Part shown: one piece after another, positions 35,901 through 45,165 of the stretch
Position numbering within the stretch: the first letter of the stretch is position 1
How the letters are laid out: each line of letters begins with the position of its first letter
From: Acidobacteriota bacterium
GTDB lineage: Bacteria > Acidobacteriota > Thermoanaerobaculia > UBA5066
Direction of reading: 5' to 3'
Length of the DNA stretch: 64,000 nucleotides
Assembly (NCBI GenBank): GCA_029781975.1
Contig: JAKOVQ010000016.1
Span: forward strand, 124,001-188,000
Notes under the pieces: generated by a model
Told to the model about the DNA's origin: nothing
The model's database searches: none
The model's input: only the letters and a program-made list of their open reading frames with translations
Position numbers and translations under genes: made by a program

Positions 35901-36624
35901 CGAGCTCTACGGCCTCCCCGTCGCGCTCCTCCTCCTCGCCTGGGTCGTCCGGGGGACGGGCGAGACGCGGCGCGAGCGGGTCGCGCTGGCGGTCGGCCTC
36001 GCGGGCCTCCTCCTCGTCGCCGGCGCCGAGGTCGTCGTCGTCTCCGACCGGATGAACACCCTCTTCAAGTTCGGGCTCCAGGCGCGGCTCCTCCTTTCGG
36101 TCGGCGCCGCGGCCGCCGTCCCCCCGCTCCTCTCCGAGGCCCGGAGCCGGCGCCTCGCCGTGGGGATCCCGCTCGCCCTGGCCGCCCTCCTCGGGGCGGT
36201 GACGCTCGTCGCGGGCGCTTCCCACGTCGTCGCGGTGGTGAGGACCCGCCGGGTCCCCGGTCCGCGCCCGGCGCTCGACGGGTACGCGTACGTCGCGTCG
36301 TGGGACCCGGCGCTCGACGCCCGGGGGCTCTCGCTCGGGCGCCGCGCGGGCTTCCCCGCGATCCTCGATCCGCCGGGCGAGCCCTACTCGCCCTCCCTTC
36401 AGGTGACGATGCGGACCGGATGCCCGACACTGGTCGGGTGGCCCTGGCACCTCGTCCAGCGGCGCCGCTCGCCGGCCCAGATCGCCCTGAGGGAGGGGGA
36501 CGTGAGCCGGCTCCTCTCGGGGCCGAGGGACGAGCTCTGGGCGCGGCTGAGGGAGAGCTACGGCCTGAGCGCGGGGGACGTCGACGCGGCGATCGCGGCG
36601 ACGGCGGGGAGCCGGAGGTGGTGA
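32953..36624 (+). CDS. PMT/ArnT-like glycosyltransferase fused to DUF2298 domain
   Basis: This 1223-residue membrane protein is a fusion. Residues 1 to about 560 form a GT39/PMT-like unit (first loop HLHPDERFLTIVSDAI with paired acidic residue, later ARFGTVDTLGTAFVV, VASVRHAHTALAL) with its own soluble region (about 395-590). Residues about 600-1223 form a DUF2298 unit (GEKPMDGALLGAAL, PLDYYAQGFLPVAF, IDEFPLFTALFADLHAHF, HLTNPWETPLAA, SDRMNTLFKFGLQ). GTG start overlaps the previous stop. In total more than twenty helices. It sits next to a separate DUF2298 protein, so the two DUF2298 units may act in sequence or as a pair. Function: transfer of sugars from polyprenyl-phosphate donors, inferred. 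Confidence 0.85.
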   Translation: MSGPGRFRTGLALVALLGLAARLHGIGWDGWQHLHPDERFLTIVSDAIRLPPPSLWFDTARSPANPHNAGQSFYVYGTLPLFLFRGIAAALGKADYDGLLRVQRGVATLADFATILLLGLLARRLAPPGAREKAGLLAAALWAAVPFAIQQARFGTVDTLGTAFVVAALLVSVTRRTPGGALLAGLLLGAAGACKVNLLVFGASLGLAFLLGAEVRRSPARLAACGALGILGALVAFRVLDPYAFRGPGLLGVAPNPAWLANLAELRGLLKVTSWYPPGVQWVDRPPIDFASSLLLWATGPLLGLWLAGASVALLHRALLGRREVAVRLLPVVAVAVPLLVWQSLQPVASVRHAHTALALLVAAGAAAFPLLLGRLARPAALAVLAGTALAGAAFLGIASREHTRLAASRWLGTAFPNGARVAFEYWDDALPLPLPDVPWEGFTGEALPVFEPDSPRKAGQVLTALARSEVYVLSSRRAFAPLSRLPDAYPWTSELYRLLDSGALGFEKAAVFESPPGIGPLRFDDRTAEEALSVYDHPVVTIYRRTSRFSLPLAERLLARVGELPPEPPDPATVEARGVPPDESPRARARGWPAPPPPRPKGLVGGAVAVAGWLLFVEVAGALAAGLLLATGSRPSLASGLGRPAGFALAGLLWLWLGSTVPGYPFLALPLVVAAAAAAWFTPAGRRGMRLLGRSRLLFLALFGGFLLVRAFNPEIFWGEKPMDGALLGAALRSPRLPLYEPWFDGAPLDYYAQGFLPVAFAARASGAWAGLAYNLACATLPAFLGGALFAIGRLLSGRRLGGFLALLLGLLSGTLAPLLNAGWRTAPFGFDGFWAASRVVPPVGIDEFPLFTALFADLHAHFLSWAPFAALLGLALGRTLRRPRAGSRADRGGALLLGALAGAVHLTNPWETPLAALLLLAALPPRRPKGEPLRAAAATAPFLLAGGAALLAALPSLLAVRTSPVGVELDAPHPGVLLPYVELYGLPVALLLLAWVVRGTGETRRERVALAVGLAGLLLVAGAEVVVVSDRMNTLFKFGLQARLLLSVGAAAAVPPLLSEARSRRLAVGIPLALAALLGAVTLVAGASHVVAVVRTRRVPGPRPALDGYAYVASWDPALDARGLSLGRRAGFPAILDPPGEPYSPSLQVTMRTGCPTLVGWPWHLVQRRRSPAQIALREGDVSRLLSGPRDELWARLRESYGLSAGDVDAAIAATAGSRRW

Positions 36625-38165
36625 GCCGGCGCGAGAAGGCCGCCTGGGCCGCCCTTCTCCTCCTCGCCCTCGGGCTGAGGCTGTGGGGGCTCGCCGACCG
36701 CCCGTTCCACCATGACGAGTCGGTCCACGGCTGGTTCACGCACCAGCTGGTCCATTCCGGCGAGTACGTCTACGACCCCGTCTACCACGGGCCGGTCCAG
36801 TACTACGCGGTGGCCGTCTCGTTCCTCCTCCTCGGCGAGTCCGACTTCACCGCCCGCCTCCCGGCGGCCCTCGGCGGGACGGCGCTCGTGGCGCTCGCGC
36901 TCCTCCTCCGGCCCCGCTTCGGCCGGCGGGCGGCGTTCGCGTCGGGCGCGCTCCTCGCCCTCTCCCCGAGCCTCCTCTACTACACCCGGTTCTGCCGCGA
37001 GGACGTCTGGAGCCTCCTCGGGACGGCGGGCGCGCTCCTCTTCCTCGACGTCTGGGTGCGGCGCGAGCGGCTCGGAGACCTCGTCGTCGCCACCCTCTTC
37101 GCAGCCTGCGCCTTCGGCGCCAAGGAGAACTTCTACGTCCTCCTCGCCCTGATGGTCCCCTCCGTCGCCGCCGTCACGCTGGAGCCGGGGCGCGGGCTCG
37201 ACCTGCGGCGCCGGGCGGACGAGCTCCTCGCCTTCCTCTCGCGCCACGCCGTCGCCCTCGCGGGGGCCTTCCTCCTCTTCTTCGTCGTCTCCGAGCTCCT
37301 CTACACCTTCTTCCTCGTCCACCCCGCCTCGGGGAACCCCGCCTGGACGGCGATCTCCTACTGGTGGGGCCAGCACAAGGTCGAGCGGATCGGCGGGCCG
37401 AAATGGTTCCACCTGCCGCGCCTCCTCCAGTACGAGTTCGCCATCCTCCTCCCGGCCTTCGCGGTGATCGCCCGCTGGCGTCGCCTCTCGGCCGTGGAGC
37501 GGTTCCTGGCGGGCTGGGGCCTCTCGTCGATCGCGATGTACGCCTGGCTCGGCGAGAAGACGCCGTGGCTGATCGTCCACCAGATCCTGCCGTTCGTCCC
37601 GCTGGCGGGGCGGGGCTGGGCGGGCGTCTCGCGGCGGAGGTGGGCGTGGCCGCCCGGCCTCGCGGCCGCCGCCGCCTCCGTCGTCACGGCGCTCTCCCTC
37701 TCGTTCTGGCACCCGGTCCTCACCCCCGCCGACCCGCGCGCAGAGTCCCTGGTCTACGTCCAGACGGCGCCCGAGCTCCTGGCGGTCGAGCGGGAGATCG
37801 AGTCGGTCGCGCGCGCCGGCGTCAGCCCCGCCGCCGCGGTCGACGGGGAGGCCGCCTGGCCGCTGAGCTGGTACCTCCGGGACGTCCCCGTGAGGTGGGG
37901 GAAGCCGACGGCGACGGAGAAGCCCCCGATCGTGATCGTCGACCCCGCCTCGGCCGACGAGGTGGCGGCCGTCCTCGGGCCCGCCTACACGCGCGCGGAG
38001 GTCCCGCTGAGGGTCTGGTGGCTTCCCGAGGTCTCGGCGGACCCGCTCCACCCGACGCCGCGCGAGCTCCTCCGGTACCTCCTCACCCGGGTCCCGTGGT
38101 CGCCGATCGGGTGGCAGCCGGTGACGGTCTTCCGGGAGACGGGCGAGAATCGCGGGACGCCGTGA
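36621..38165 (+). CDS. Agl23-like (TIGR03663) GT39-type membrane protein
   Basis: This 514-residue membrane protein matches the group named for archaeal Agl23 (TIGR03663), a GT39-like protein linked to glycan export or transfer. Key features: first periplasmic loop RPFHHDESVHGWFTHQL, YHGPVQYYAVAVSF, LYYTRFCREDVWSLL and AFGAKENFYVLL, then WWGQHKVERIGGPKWFH. About ten helices precede a soluble tail from residue 375. The GTG start overlaps the previous stop (GTGA) and GGAGG lies just upstream. It is part of the coupled four-gene operon with DUF2298 proteins and the GT2 gene. Confidence 0.83.
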   Translation: MSRREKAAWAALLLLALGLRLWGLADRPFHHDESVHGWFTHQLVHSGEYVYDPVYHGPVQYYAVAVSFLLLGESDFTARLPAALGGTALVALALLLRPRFGRRAAFASGALLALSPSLLYYTRFCREDVWSLLGTAGALLFLDVWVRRERLGDLVVATLFAACAFGAKENFYVLLALMVPSVAAVTLEPGRGLDLRRRADELLAFLSRHAVALAGAFLLFFVVSELLYTFFLVHPASGNPAWTAISYWWGQHKVERIGGPKWFHLPRLLQYEFAILLPAFAVIARWRRLSAVERFLAGWGLSSIAMYAWLGEKTPWLIVHQILPFVPLAGRGWAGVSRRRWAWPPGLAAAAASVVTALSLSFWHPVLTPADPRAESLVYVQTAPELLAVEREIESVARAGVSPAAAVDGEAAWPLSWYLRDVPVRWGKPTATEKPPIVIVDPASADEVAAVLGPAYTRAEVPLRVWWLPEVSADPLHPTPRELLRYLLTRVPWSPIGWQPVTVFRETGENRGTP

Positions 38166-39142
38166 ACGCCCCAGACCTCTCCGTCGTCCTCCCCGTCTTC
38201 AACGAGGCCCCGGGGCTCGGGGAGCTGAGGGAGCGCCTCGAGCGGACGCTCGCCGGCACGGGCCGGAGCTGGGAGGTCGTCTTCGTCGACGACGGGAGCC
38301 GGGACGGCTCGTTCGAGGCGATGACCGCCTTCGCCCGCGACGACCGCCGGTTCCGAGCCCTCCGCCTCTCGCGCAACTTCGGCCACCAGATGGCGCTGAC
38401 GGCCGGGGTCGACGCGGCCCGCGGCCGGTGCGTCGCCGTGATGGACGCCGACCTGCAGGACCCGCCCGAGCTCCTCCCGGCGCTCCTCGCGAAGCTCGAC
38501 GAGGGGTACGAGGTCGTCTACGCGCAGCGGGAGCGGAGGGACGGCGAGGGCGCGTTCAAGCGGGCGACCGCCCACGTCTTCTACCGCCTCCTCAGGCGCC
38601 TGACCTCGGTCGACATCCCGGTCGACACGGGCGACTTCCGGGTCATGGGGCCGCGCGCGACGGCGGCGTTCCGGCGCCTCCGGGAGCGGCACCGGTTCAT
38701 CCGCGGCCTCTCGGCGTGGGTCGGGTTCCGCCAGACGGGGGTGCCGTACGCGCGGCCGCCCCGCCGCTCCGGCGAGACGAAGTTCCCGTTCCGGCGCATG
38801 GCCACCTTCGCCCTCGACGCCATCACGTCGTTCAGCCACGTCCCCCTCCAGCTCGGGACGTGGCTCGGGTTCGGCGTCTCCCTCTTCGCCTTCCTCTACA
38901 TCCTCGTCGTGGTCGCCCTGAAGGTGCTCGGGATCAACGAACGGGGCTGGACCACCCTCATGGGGTGGATGCTCCTCCTCGGCGGCGTCCAGCTGATGCT
39001 GATCGGCGTCCTCGGCGAGTACCTGGGGCGGATCTACGACGAGGTGAAGGGGCGCCCCCTCTACCTCGTCGCGGACGAGGTCGGGGGGGAGCCGGAGGAG
39101 ACCGCGCCCGCCGCCGAACCGTCCCCGGGGCCGCTGTCGTAG
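38162..39142 (+). CDS. Glycosyltransferase family 2, dolichol-phosphate-mannose-synthase/ArnC-like
   Basis: This 326-residue protein transfers a sugar from a nucleotide donor to polyprenyl phosphate. GT2 motifs: LSVVLPVFNEAPGL, VVFVDDGSRDGSFE, metal-binding VMDADLQDPPELL and the acceptor region TGDFRVMG. Two C-terminal helices (about 228-252 and 268-290) anchor it, ending in EYLGRIYDEVKGRPLY, typical of GtrB/ArnC-type enzymes. The GTG start overlaps the upstream stop. It would supply lipid-linked sugar for the three GT-C proteins encoded before it. Confidence 0.92.
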   Translation: MNAPDLSVVLPVFNEAPGLGELRERLERTLAGTGRSWEVVFVDDGSRDGSFEAMTAFARDDRRFRALRLSRNFGHQMALTAGVDAARGRCVAVMDADLQDPPELLPALLAKLDEGYEVVYAQRERRDGEGAFKRATAHVFYRLLRRLTSVDIPVDTGDFRVMGPRATAAFRRLRERHRFIRGLSAWVGFRQTGVPYARPPRRSGETKFPFRRMATFALDAITSFSHVPLQLGTWLGFGVSLFAFLYILVVVALKVLGINERGWTTLMGWMLLLGGVQLMLIGVLGEYLGRIYDEVKGRPLYLVADEVGGEPEETAPAAEPSPGPLS

Positions 39143-39154
39143 AGTCGGGCGGGG

Positions 39155-40186
39155 ATGAAGAGCGGCCACTGGAACCGGTCCCAGGGGGACCTGAAGAGGC
39201 GCCTCGCAGCCGCCGTCGGGCACGACCTCCTCAGGGAGCTCCACCGGAAGGTGCCCGCACGGCACTTCGCGGTCGCCGTGCGGCAGGCGCTCCTCTTCGC
39301 GGCGGCCTTCTGCGCCGGGTGGCTCGTCGACGACCCCTGGGTCCGGGTCCCGGCCGCCCTGGTCCTGGGCGTCGTCGTCTTCGACGGAACGATCCTCCTC
39401 CACGAGGTCGTCCACCGGGCGGTCTTCCGGGACGACAGGCCCCGCGCCTACCGCCTCCTCGGGCTCCTCTACGCCCTCCCGTCCGGCATCTCGCCGACCC
39501 AGTTCACCCGCTGGCACCTCGACCACCACGCCGAGCTCGGCTCGAGCGTCGACGACCCGAAGCGGGCGCACCTGTCGCCGAAGCGGAACGCGCGCTGGCT
39601 GAAGCTCCTCTACGCCACCCCGGCGCTCTTCCCCATCTACTTCCGGGCGGCGCGGCGCGAGACGGCGACCTACCCCGAGCCGCTCCGGCGGACGATCGCC
39701 CTCGAGAGGCTCGCGGCGACCGCGCTCCACGTCGGGGTCGCCTCGGCCATCGGCCTCCTGGGAGGCGTCGACCGCCTCGTCTGGCTCTACCTCGTCCCGG
39801 TCTTCGTCGTCTTCCCGCCCGCCTTCACCCTCAACCGGCTCGGCCAGCACTACGACGTCGTCCCGTCGGAGCCCGCCCGCTGGGGGACCCGGATGGCCCG
39901 CTCGCGGCTCTGGGAGACGGTCTACCTCTGGTCGAACTACCACCTCGAGCACCACTACTACCCTGCCGTCCCGTTCTACCGCCTCCCGGCCCTGGTCCGT
40001 GCCCTCGAGCCGTTCTTCGAGCGGGAAGGGATCCCGGCGCGGACCTACCGCGGGCTCGTCCTCGACTGGATCGTGAGGAACCGGGCCCCGCACACGGACT
40101 GGCGCGGGGCCGGGACCCATCCGGGACTCTGCTACTCTCGCCCGAAGGCGGGCGCGGCGGCCCCCGAAGTGCACGACGGAGACTGA
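39155..40186 (+). CDS. Membrane fatty acid desaturase
   Basis: This 343-residue membrane di-iron enzyme has the three histidine boxes: H83/H87 (HEVVH), H121/H124/H125 (HLDHH) and H263/H266/H267 (HLEHH), plus H232 before the last box. Four hydrophobic segments surround them. It introduces double bonds, or in sister families hydroxyl or ketone groups, into acyl chains or carotenoids. ATG start with GGGCGGGG upstream and a TAGAGT hexamer 15 bp before the start. It follows the GT2 gene by 12 bp and may belong to the same transcript. Confidence 0.88.
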   Translation: MKSGHWNRSQGDLKRRLAAAVGHDLLRELHRKVPARHFAVAVRQALLFAAAFCAGWLVDDPWVRVPAALVLGVVVFDGTILLHEVVHRAVFRDDRPRAYRLLGLLYALPSGISPTQFTRWHLDHHAELGSSVDDPKRAHLSPKRNARWLKLLYATPALFPIYFRAARRETATYPEPLRRTIALERLAATALHVGVASAIGLLGGVDRLVWLYLVPVFVVFPPAFTLNRLGQHYDVVPSEPARWGTRMARSRLWETVYLWSNYHLEHHYYPAVPFYRLPALVRALEPFFEREGIPARTYRGLVLDWIVRNRAPHTDWRGAGTHPGLCYSRPKAGAAAPEVHDGD

Positions 40187-40190
40187 CCCG

Positions 40191-42332
40191 ATGACGACTG
40201 ACGTGTCCTCGCCGAAGCGCGCCGACCTCAAGGGCCTTTCGGCCGACGACCTCGTCCGCGCCTTCCGGCTCGCCTACGCCTCGCGGCGGCTCGACGACCG
40301 CGAGATCCAGCTCAAGCGCCAGAACAAGATCTTCTTCCAGATCAGCGGCGCGGGCCACGAGGCGCTCCAGGTCGCCGCCGGGCTCCAGATGCGGCCCGGG
40401 TCGGACTGGCTCTTCCCCTACTACCGCGACCGGGCTCTCTGCCTCACGCTCGGCGTGACGCCGCGCGAGATGCTCCTCTCCGCCGTCGGCGCGCGGGAGG
40501 GCGAGTCGTCGGCCGGCCGGCAGATGCCCTCCCACTGGGGCTCCCGGCCCCTCCGGATCTTCACCACCTCCTCGCCGACCGGGTCCGAGTGCCTCCCCGG
40601 CGTCGGGGCGGCGGAGGCCGGCCGGTTCCTCTCCCGCCCCCAGGGGCGCGCCCTCTCGGCCGCGGGGACCGCCGAGAGCGCTGCCGACGACGAGGTCGTC
40701 CTGGTCACCATCGGCGACGGGTCCACCTCCGAGGGGGAGTTCTGGGAGGCGCTTTCCTACGCCTGCACGCGGAAGCTCCCGGTCGTCTTCCTCGTCGAGG
40801 ACAACGGCTACGCGATCTCCGTCCCGGTGGAGGTGAACACGCCCGGCGGGTCGATCTCCCGCGTCGTGCGCGGCTTCCCCGGGCTCTTCGTCGCCGAGGT
40901 CGACGGCTGCGACCTCCTCGCCTCGCACGACGCCCTGAGGTGGGCCTTCGCCTACTGCCGCGACGGCAAGGGGCCCGCGCTCGTCCACGGCCACGTCGTC
41001 CGCCCCTACTCGCACTCCCTCTCCGACGACGAGCGGCTCTACCGCCCGGCCGAGGAGCGGCGGCAGGAGGCCGAGCGCGACCCGCTCGCCCGCCTCGAGA
41101 GGCTCCTCCTCGAGAGCGAGGCCGTCACGGCCGACGAGCTCTCGGCGCTGAAGGCCGACGTCGACGCCGAGGTCGCCCGCGCCTCCGAGGAGGCCGAGCG
41201 CAGCCCCCAGCCCGACGCGTCCGAGGTCCTCCTCCACGTCACCTCTCCCGACGCGGACCCGGCCTCGCCGGCCTTCGACGGCGAGGACACCCCCGACTTC
41301 CGCGGCGAGCCGACCACGATGGTCGACCTGATCAACGCGGCCCTGAAGGACGAGATGGCGCGCGACGGCCGGGTCGTCGTCTGGGGAGAGGACGTCGCCG
41401 ACGCGACCCGCGCGGAGGTCCTCTCCGAGTGCAAGGGGAAGGGGGGCGTCTTCAAGGTGACCGCCGGGCTCCAGAAGGCCTTCGGGCCCGAGCGCGTCTT
41501 CAACGCCCCGCTCGCCGAGGCGAGCATCGTCGGCCGCGCCATCGGCTGGGCCGCCCGGGGACTGAAGCCGGTCGTGGAGATCCAGTTCTTCGACTACATC
41601 TGGCCGGCGATGCAGCAGCTGCGCGACGAGCTCTCGAACGTCCGCTGGCGCTCGGGGGGACGCTTCTCCGCTCCCGTCGTCGTCCGCGTGGCGATCGGCG
41701 GCTACCTGACGGGCGGGGGACCGTACCACTCGCAGTGCGGCGAGGTGACCTTCACGCACATCCCGGGCCTCCGGGTCGTGATGCCCTCGACCGCCCTCGA
41801 CGCCAACGGCCTCCTCCGGACGGCGATCCGCTGCGAGGACCCCGTCCTCTTCCTCGAGCACAAGCACCTCTACCGTCAGACCCACAACAAGGGGCGGAAC
41901 CCGGGCCCCGACTTCCGGGTCCCGTTCGGCAAGGCGCGGGTGGCGCGCCCCGGCGCCGACGCCACCGTCGTCACCTACGGCGCCACGGTCTTCCGGAGCG
42001 TCGTGGCGGCCCGGAAGATCGCCGAGGACTCGGGGAAGGAGGTCGAGGTGATCGACCTGCGCTCCCTCGCCCCGTGGGACTTCGAGGCCGTCGCGAAGAG
42101 CGTGAAGAAGACCGGGCGCCTCCTCGTCGTCCACGAGGACTGGCTGACGCACGGCTTCGGCGCCGAGGTCGCCGCCCGCGCGGCGGACGAGCTCTTCGAG
42201 TGGCTCGACGCGCCGGTCCGCCGGGTGGGGGCGAAGGACGTCTTCTGCGGCTACGCGCCGCAGCTCGAGGACGCGACGCTCCCCCAGAGCGCCGACGTGG
42301 AGGCGGCCCTCCGCTCGCTCCTGTCATACTGA
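40191..42332 (+). CDS. 2-oxoacid dehydrogenase E1, fused alpha and beta subunits
   Basis: This 713-residue thiamine-diphosphate enzyme decarboxylates a branched-chain 2-oxoacid or pyruvate and passes the acyl group to an E2 lipoyl domain. The alpha half (1 to about 330) has the ThDP motif [14 protein letters not shown] ending in VEDNGYAI. After a helical linker the beta half (about 370-713) shows [27 protein letters not shown] and [14 protein letters not shown]. Alpha and beta are separate genes in most bacteria; fused forms are known in Bacteroidota and Acidobacteriota. No E2 or E3 gene is nearby. It starts 4 bp after the desaturase stop. Confidence 0.92.
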   Translation: MTTDVSSPKRADLKGLSADDLVRAFRLAYASRRLDDREIQLKRQNKIFFQISGAGHEALQVAAGLQMRPGSDWLFPYYRDRALCLTLGVTPREMLLSAVGAREGESSAGRQMPSHWGSRPLRIFTTSSPTGSECLPGVGAAEAGRFLSRPQGRALSAAGTAESAADDEVVLVTIGDGSTSEGEFWEALSYACTRKLPVVFLVEDNGYAISVPVEVNTPGGSISRVVRGFPGLFVAEVDGCDLLASHDALRWAFAYCRDGKGPALVHGHVVRPYSHSLSDDERLYRPAEERRQEAERDPLARLERLLLESEAVTADELSALKADVDAEVARASEEAERSPQPDASEVLLHVTSPDADPASPAFDGEDTPDFRGEPTTMVDLINAALKDEMARDGRVVVWGEDVADATRAEVLSECKGKGGVFKVTAGLQKAFGPERVFNAPLAEASIVGRAIGWAARGLKPVVEIQFFDYIWPAMQQLRDELSNVRWRSGGRFSAPVVVRVAIGGYLTGGGPYHSQCGEVTFTHIPGLRVVMPSTALDANGLLRTAIRCEDPVLFLEHKHLYRQTHNKGRNPGPDFRVPFGKARVARPGADATVVTYGATVFRSVVAARKIAEDSGKEVEVIDLRSLAPWDFEAVAKSVKKTGRLLVVHEDWLTHGFGAEVAARAADELFEWLDAPVRRVGAKDVFCGYAPQLEDATLPQSADVEAALRSLLSY

Positions 42333-42339
42333 CGGGTCG

Positions 42340-43278
42340 ATGAGCCCCCGGCGCCTCGGCGCCGCGGCCGCCCTGGCCGCGGTCGGCCTCGTCTCCCTCC
42401 TCTTCGGCGCCGTCGCCGCCGACCCGGTCGGGGCCGTCCTCGCGGGGGAGGCGCTCCGCCTGAGGGCCGCCGGCGCCCGCTCCTCGACGTTCCGGGCCGA
42501 CGACGGGACGGTCCTCTTCGTCCGCGAGCTGGGCCCGCGCTCCGCCGCCGTGCCGGTCGTCCTCCTCCACGGGCTGGGCGCGACGTCGCTCTACTGGACC
42601 GACGCGGCGCTGGCCCTCGCGAAGGCGGGGCGGACGGTCCTGATCCCCGACGCCCCAGGCTCCGGGGAGAGCGAGCCGCCCCGGGACGCGGTCTCCGGCT
42701 GGGGAATCCCGAACCGCGTCGCGGCGGTCGCCTCCCTCCTCCAGGCGCTCGGCGTCCGCCGCGCCGACGTCGTCGGCCACTCCCTGGGCGGCTGGACCGC
42801 CGGGGCGTTCGCCCGGGCCCATCCCTTCGCGGTCCGCTCGCTCGTCCTCGTCGACGCCGCCGGGTTCACCCCGCTCGACGCCGAGGAGGCCGACGCCCTG
42901 CGGCGCCGCCTCTCTCCCGGCGGGCGGGCCGGCGGGCAGGCGCTCTACGACCTCCTCTTCTTTCGCAAGCCGGCGCCGGCGTTCGGGTTCGTCGTCGAGG
43001 GGATCGCGCGGAACTACCGCCGGGAGAACGTCGTCAGGACCCTCGCCGCGCTCGACGCCCGCGACGGCCTCGCCGGGCGGGAGGCGGAGCTCCCCCGAGG
43101 GACCGTCTTCGTCTGGGGGGGCCGGGACCGGATCTGCCCGGTCGCGGACGCGCGGACGAGCGCGGCCCGCGTCCCCGGGGCCCGCCTCTTCGTCTTCCAC
43201 GGGGTCGGCCACGACACCCCTCTCGAGGCGAGGGACCTCTTCCGCCACGTCCTCCTCGACGTGCTGCCGCGCGACTGA
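42340..43278 (+). CDS. Alpha/beta hydrolase, membrane-anchored or exported
   Basis: This 312-residue hydrolase has the nucleophile elbow GHSLGG, an acid in VWGGRDRICPV and the base in FHGVGHDTP. The oxyanion segment is LLHGLGATSLYW. A hydrophobic N-terminal stretch (about 6-27) may be a signal anchor. Esterase, lipase or C-C hydrolase activity cannot be separated by sequence. It follows the E1 gene by 7 bp, so it may be co-transcribed. It converges with the GT-C gene over 18 bp, where an inverted repeat spans both stops. Confidence 0.85.
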   Translation: MSPRRLGAAAALAAVGLVSLLFGAVAADPVGAVLAGEALRLRAAGARSSTFRADDGTVLFVRELGPRSAAVPVVLLHGLGATSLYWTDAALALAKAGRTVLIPDAPGSGESEPPRDAVSGWGIPNRVAAVASLLQALGVRRADVVGHSLGGWTAGAFARAHPFAVRSLVLVDAAGFTPLDAEEADALRRRLSPGGRAGGQALYDLLFFRKPAPAFGFVVEGIARNYRRENVVRTLAALDARDGLAGREAELPRGTVFVWGGRDRICPVADARTSAARVPGARLFVFHGVGHDTPLEARDLFRHVLLDVLPRD

Positions 43279-43296
43279 CGCGCCGCGGGCGCGCGG

Positions 43297-45165
43297 TCAG
43301 GGGGCGGGCAGCGGGACGAGGAAACCGTCCGGTCCACGGACCTCGACCCGGTCCGCCCCGGCGCCGGCCCGGAAGAGGCGGTGCGCCCCCGCGGCCAGGT
43401 GGATCGTGACCGACCGCGCCGAGCGCGATCCGCCGAGGAGGGGAAGCCCGTCGACGGAGATCTCGGCGCCCGGCGGCGCCGAGAGGGTGTAGAGGCCGTC
43501 CTCGCGCGCCACGAGCTCCCGGTCCCCGGTCGGGACCGCCGCGGCCCCGGGAGGCGCGGCCCCGAGCGCCGGCACCGCCGCGAGCCGCTCCCGCGCGGCC
43601 CGAATCGCGGTCGCCGCCGGGACGCGGATCAGCGCCCAGCCGCTCCACGCCCCGAGCGGCTCACCCCGCGCGACGACGGTTCCACCCAGGGCGAGGGCGT
43701 CCGACCCCGCCTGGTCGTCGCCGCAGGCGTCGAGGACGTCCCCCTCCGGCTGGAATCGGTATCCCTCGCGGGCGAGGTCGCCGAGCCGGACCACGGGCCG
43801 TCCCCCGCCCGACGGAGAGCCGAGGAGGACGTCCACGACGTACGGGTTCCGAGCCGCGCGCGGCCCGAGGACGACCGTCGCCGGACCGTTCGCGGCGAGC
43901 TCGGCGCGGACCGCGTCGGCCAGCTCCCGCTCGGGCCCCCCGAACGCTCCGCGGAGCCTCTCCGACGAGGCCCACGAGACGAACGTCGCCACCTCGCCCG
44001 CGGCGACGGCGGCCGCGGCGGCGCCGAGGAGGATCGCGGCGGCGCCGCGCCGCGCGGGAGGGACCCGGTCGAGGAGGAGGAGCGCCCCCGCTGCCGCCAG
44101 GACGACGAGGAAAGGCGCGACCGGCGAGATCCGGTAGGCGTTCCCCCCTTCGTCCGGCGCGGAGAGGAGGCCGCCGAGGAGGAAGGCTCCCGCCGCGAGG
44201 GCGACGAGTCGGCCCCGCCCTCCGCGGAGCGCCCCGGCGGCTCCGATCGCCGCGAGGCCGGTCAGGAGCGGCGGGAAGACGGGGCGGCCGGGGTCCCCGT
44301 GCCGCTCGTTCCGGTCTCCCGAGACGAGGAAGAGGCGGCCGTAGGACGTGGCGTTCGCGACGACGTTCCGCAGGGTCCCTCCCGCGCCGCCCGAGACGAC
44401 CGAAACCTCACGCGCGCGCGCCAGGGCGCGGTCCGGGTGCCGGGCGAGGTGGACGCCGAGCGGCAGCGCGACGGCGATCGCCGCGGCGACGGCGAGGGCC
44501 GCGAGCCGGGCCTCGGCCCCCTTCCTCCGGGCGAGGGCCCAGCCGAGGACGACGAGCGGGAGCGGGAGGAGGAGCCGCGCCGCCACGTAGCCGTACTGCG
44601 CGAGGCCGACCAGGGCGCCCGACAGGAGCGCCGCACCGGACGAGCCGCGGCGTCCCGCCCGGAGAGCGCAGGCGACGGCGAGGACGGCGACGGCCGTCGT
44701 CGCCACGGCGTCCCACCCCCAGCGTCCGGTCGTCAGGAGCCAGGAGGACGTCGAGAGCCAGAGGAGCGCGAGGAGCGTTCCCCCCCGGTGCGGGCGGAGC
44801 GCCTCGAAGGCGAGGAGCGCCGCGGCGAGAAGGAGCGCGAGCGCTGGGCCGATCGAGAGGGCCCGGACCGAGGCGATCCCCCCGCCCGCCGTCCGGTCGA
44901 CCCATCCCGCGAAGGCGAGGTAGAGGTTCGAGGGCCAGGAGTTGACGAACCCGGCCTCGGGAGGGGTGAGCGGGGAGGTGGCGAGGAGCGACGCCGCGGG
45001 GTCCGCGGCGAGGAGGCGCGCGGCCCGCAGGGCGTAGGCCTCGTCGATCCACGGCCCCGGCGGCCACTCCGCCCACCTCATCAGACGGAGCCCCGCGCCG
45101 AGGCCGAGGATCAGGAGGACGGCCGCCCAGGTGGCCGCTCGGGATCGCCCGGCCGGCGTCGTCAC
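43297..45165 (-). CDS. GT39/ArnT-like membrane glycosyltransferase
   Basis: This 622-residue inner-membrane protein has about twelve helices. The first loop, WPPGPWIDEAYALRAARLL, carries the acidic residues used by GT-C enzymes for donor binding and catalysis, and the region SWPSNLYLAFAGW matches the PMT family. From about residue 430 a soluble periplasmic domain follows; its end (GAEISVDGLPLLGG) resembles a PEGA-like strand pair. The GTG start overlaps the phosphatase stop (GTGA). Its acceptor is unknown. Confidence 0.82.
   Translation of the reverse strand: MTTPAGRSRAATWAAVLLILGLGAGLRLMRWAEWPPGPWIDEAYALRAARLLAADPAASLLATSPLTPPEAGFVNSWPSNLYLAFAGWVDRTAGGGIASVRALSIGPALALLLAAALLAFEALRPHRGGTLLALLWLSTSSWLLTTGRWGWDAVATTAVAVLAVACALRAGRRGSSGAALLSGALVGLAQYGYVAARLLLPLPLVVLGWALARRKGAEARLAALAVAAAIAVALPLGVHLARHPDRALARAREVSVVSGGAGGTLRNVVANATSYGRLFLVSGDRNERHGDPGRPVFPPLLTGLAAIGAAGALRGGRGRLVALAAGAFLLGGLLSAPDEGGNAYRISPVAPFLVVLAAAGALLLLDRVPPARRGAAAILLGAAAAAVAAGEVATFVSWASSERLRGAFGGPERELADAVRAELAANGPATVVLGPRAARNPYVVDVLLGSPSGGGRPVVRLGDLAREGYRFQPEGDVLDACGDDQAGSDALALGGTVVARGEPLGAWSGWALIRVPAATAIRAARERLAAVPALGAAPPGAAAVPTGDRELVAREDGLYTLSAPPGAEISVDGLPLLGGSRSARSVTIHLAAGAHRLFRAGAGADRVEVRGPDGFLVPLPAP

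Noticed and set aside
43272-43302. CTGAC...GTCAG inverted repeat across the two convergent stop codons
   Set aside because: It needs a three-base bulge and has no T tract; probably chance pairing of two stop codons.
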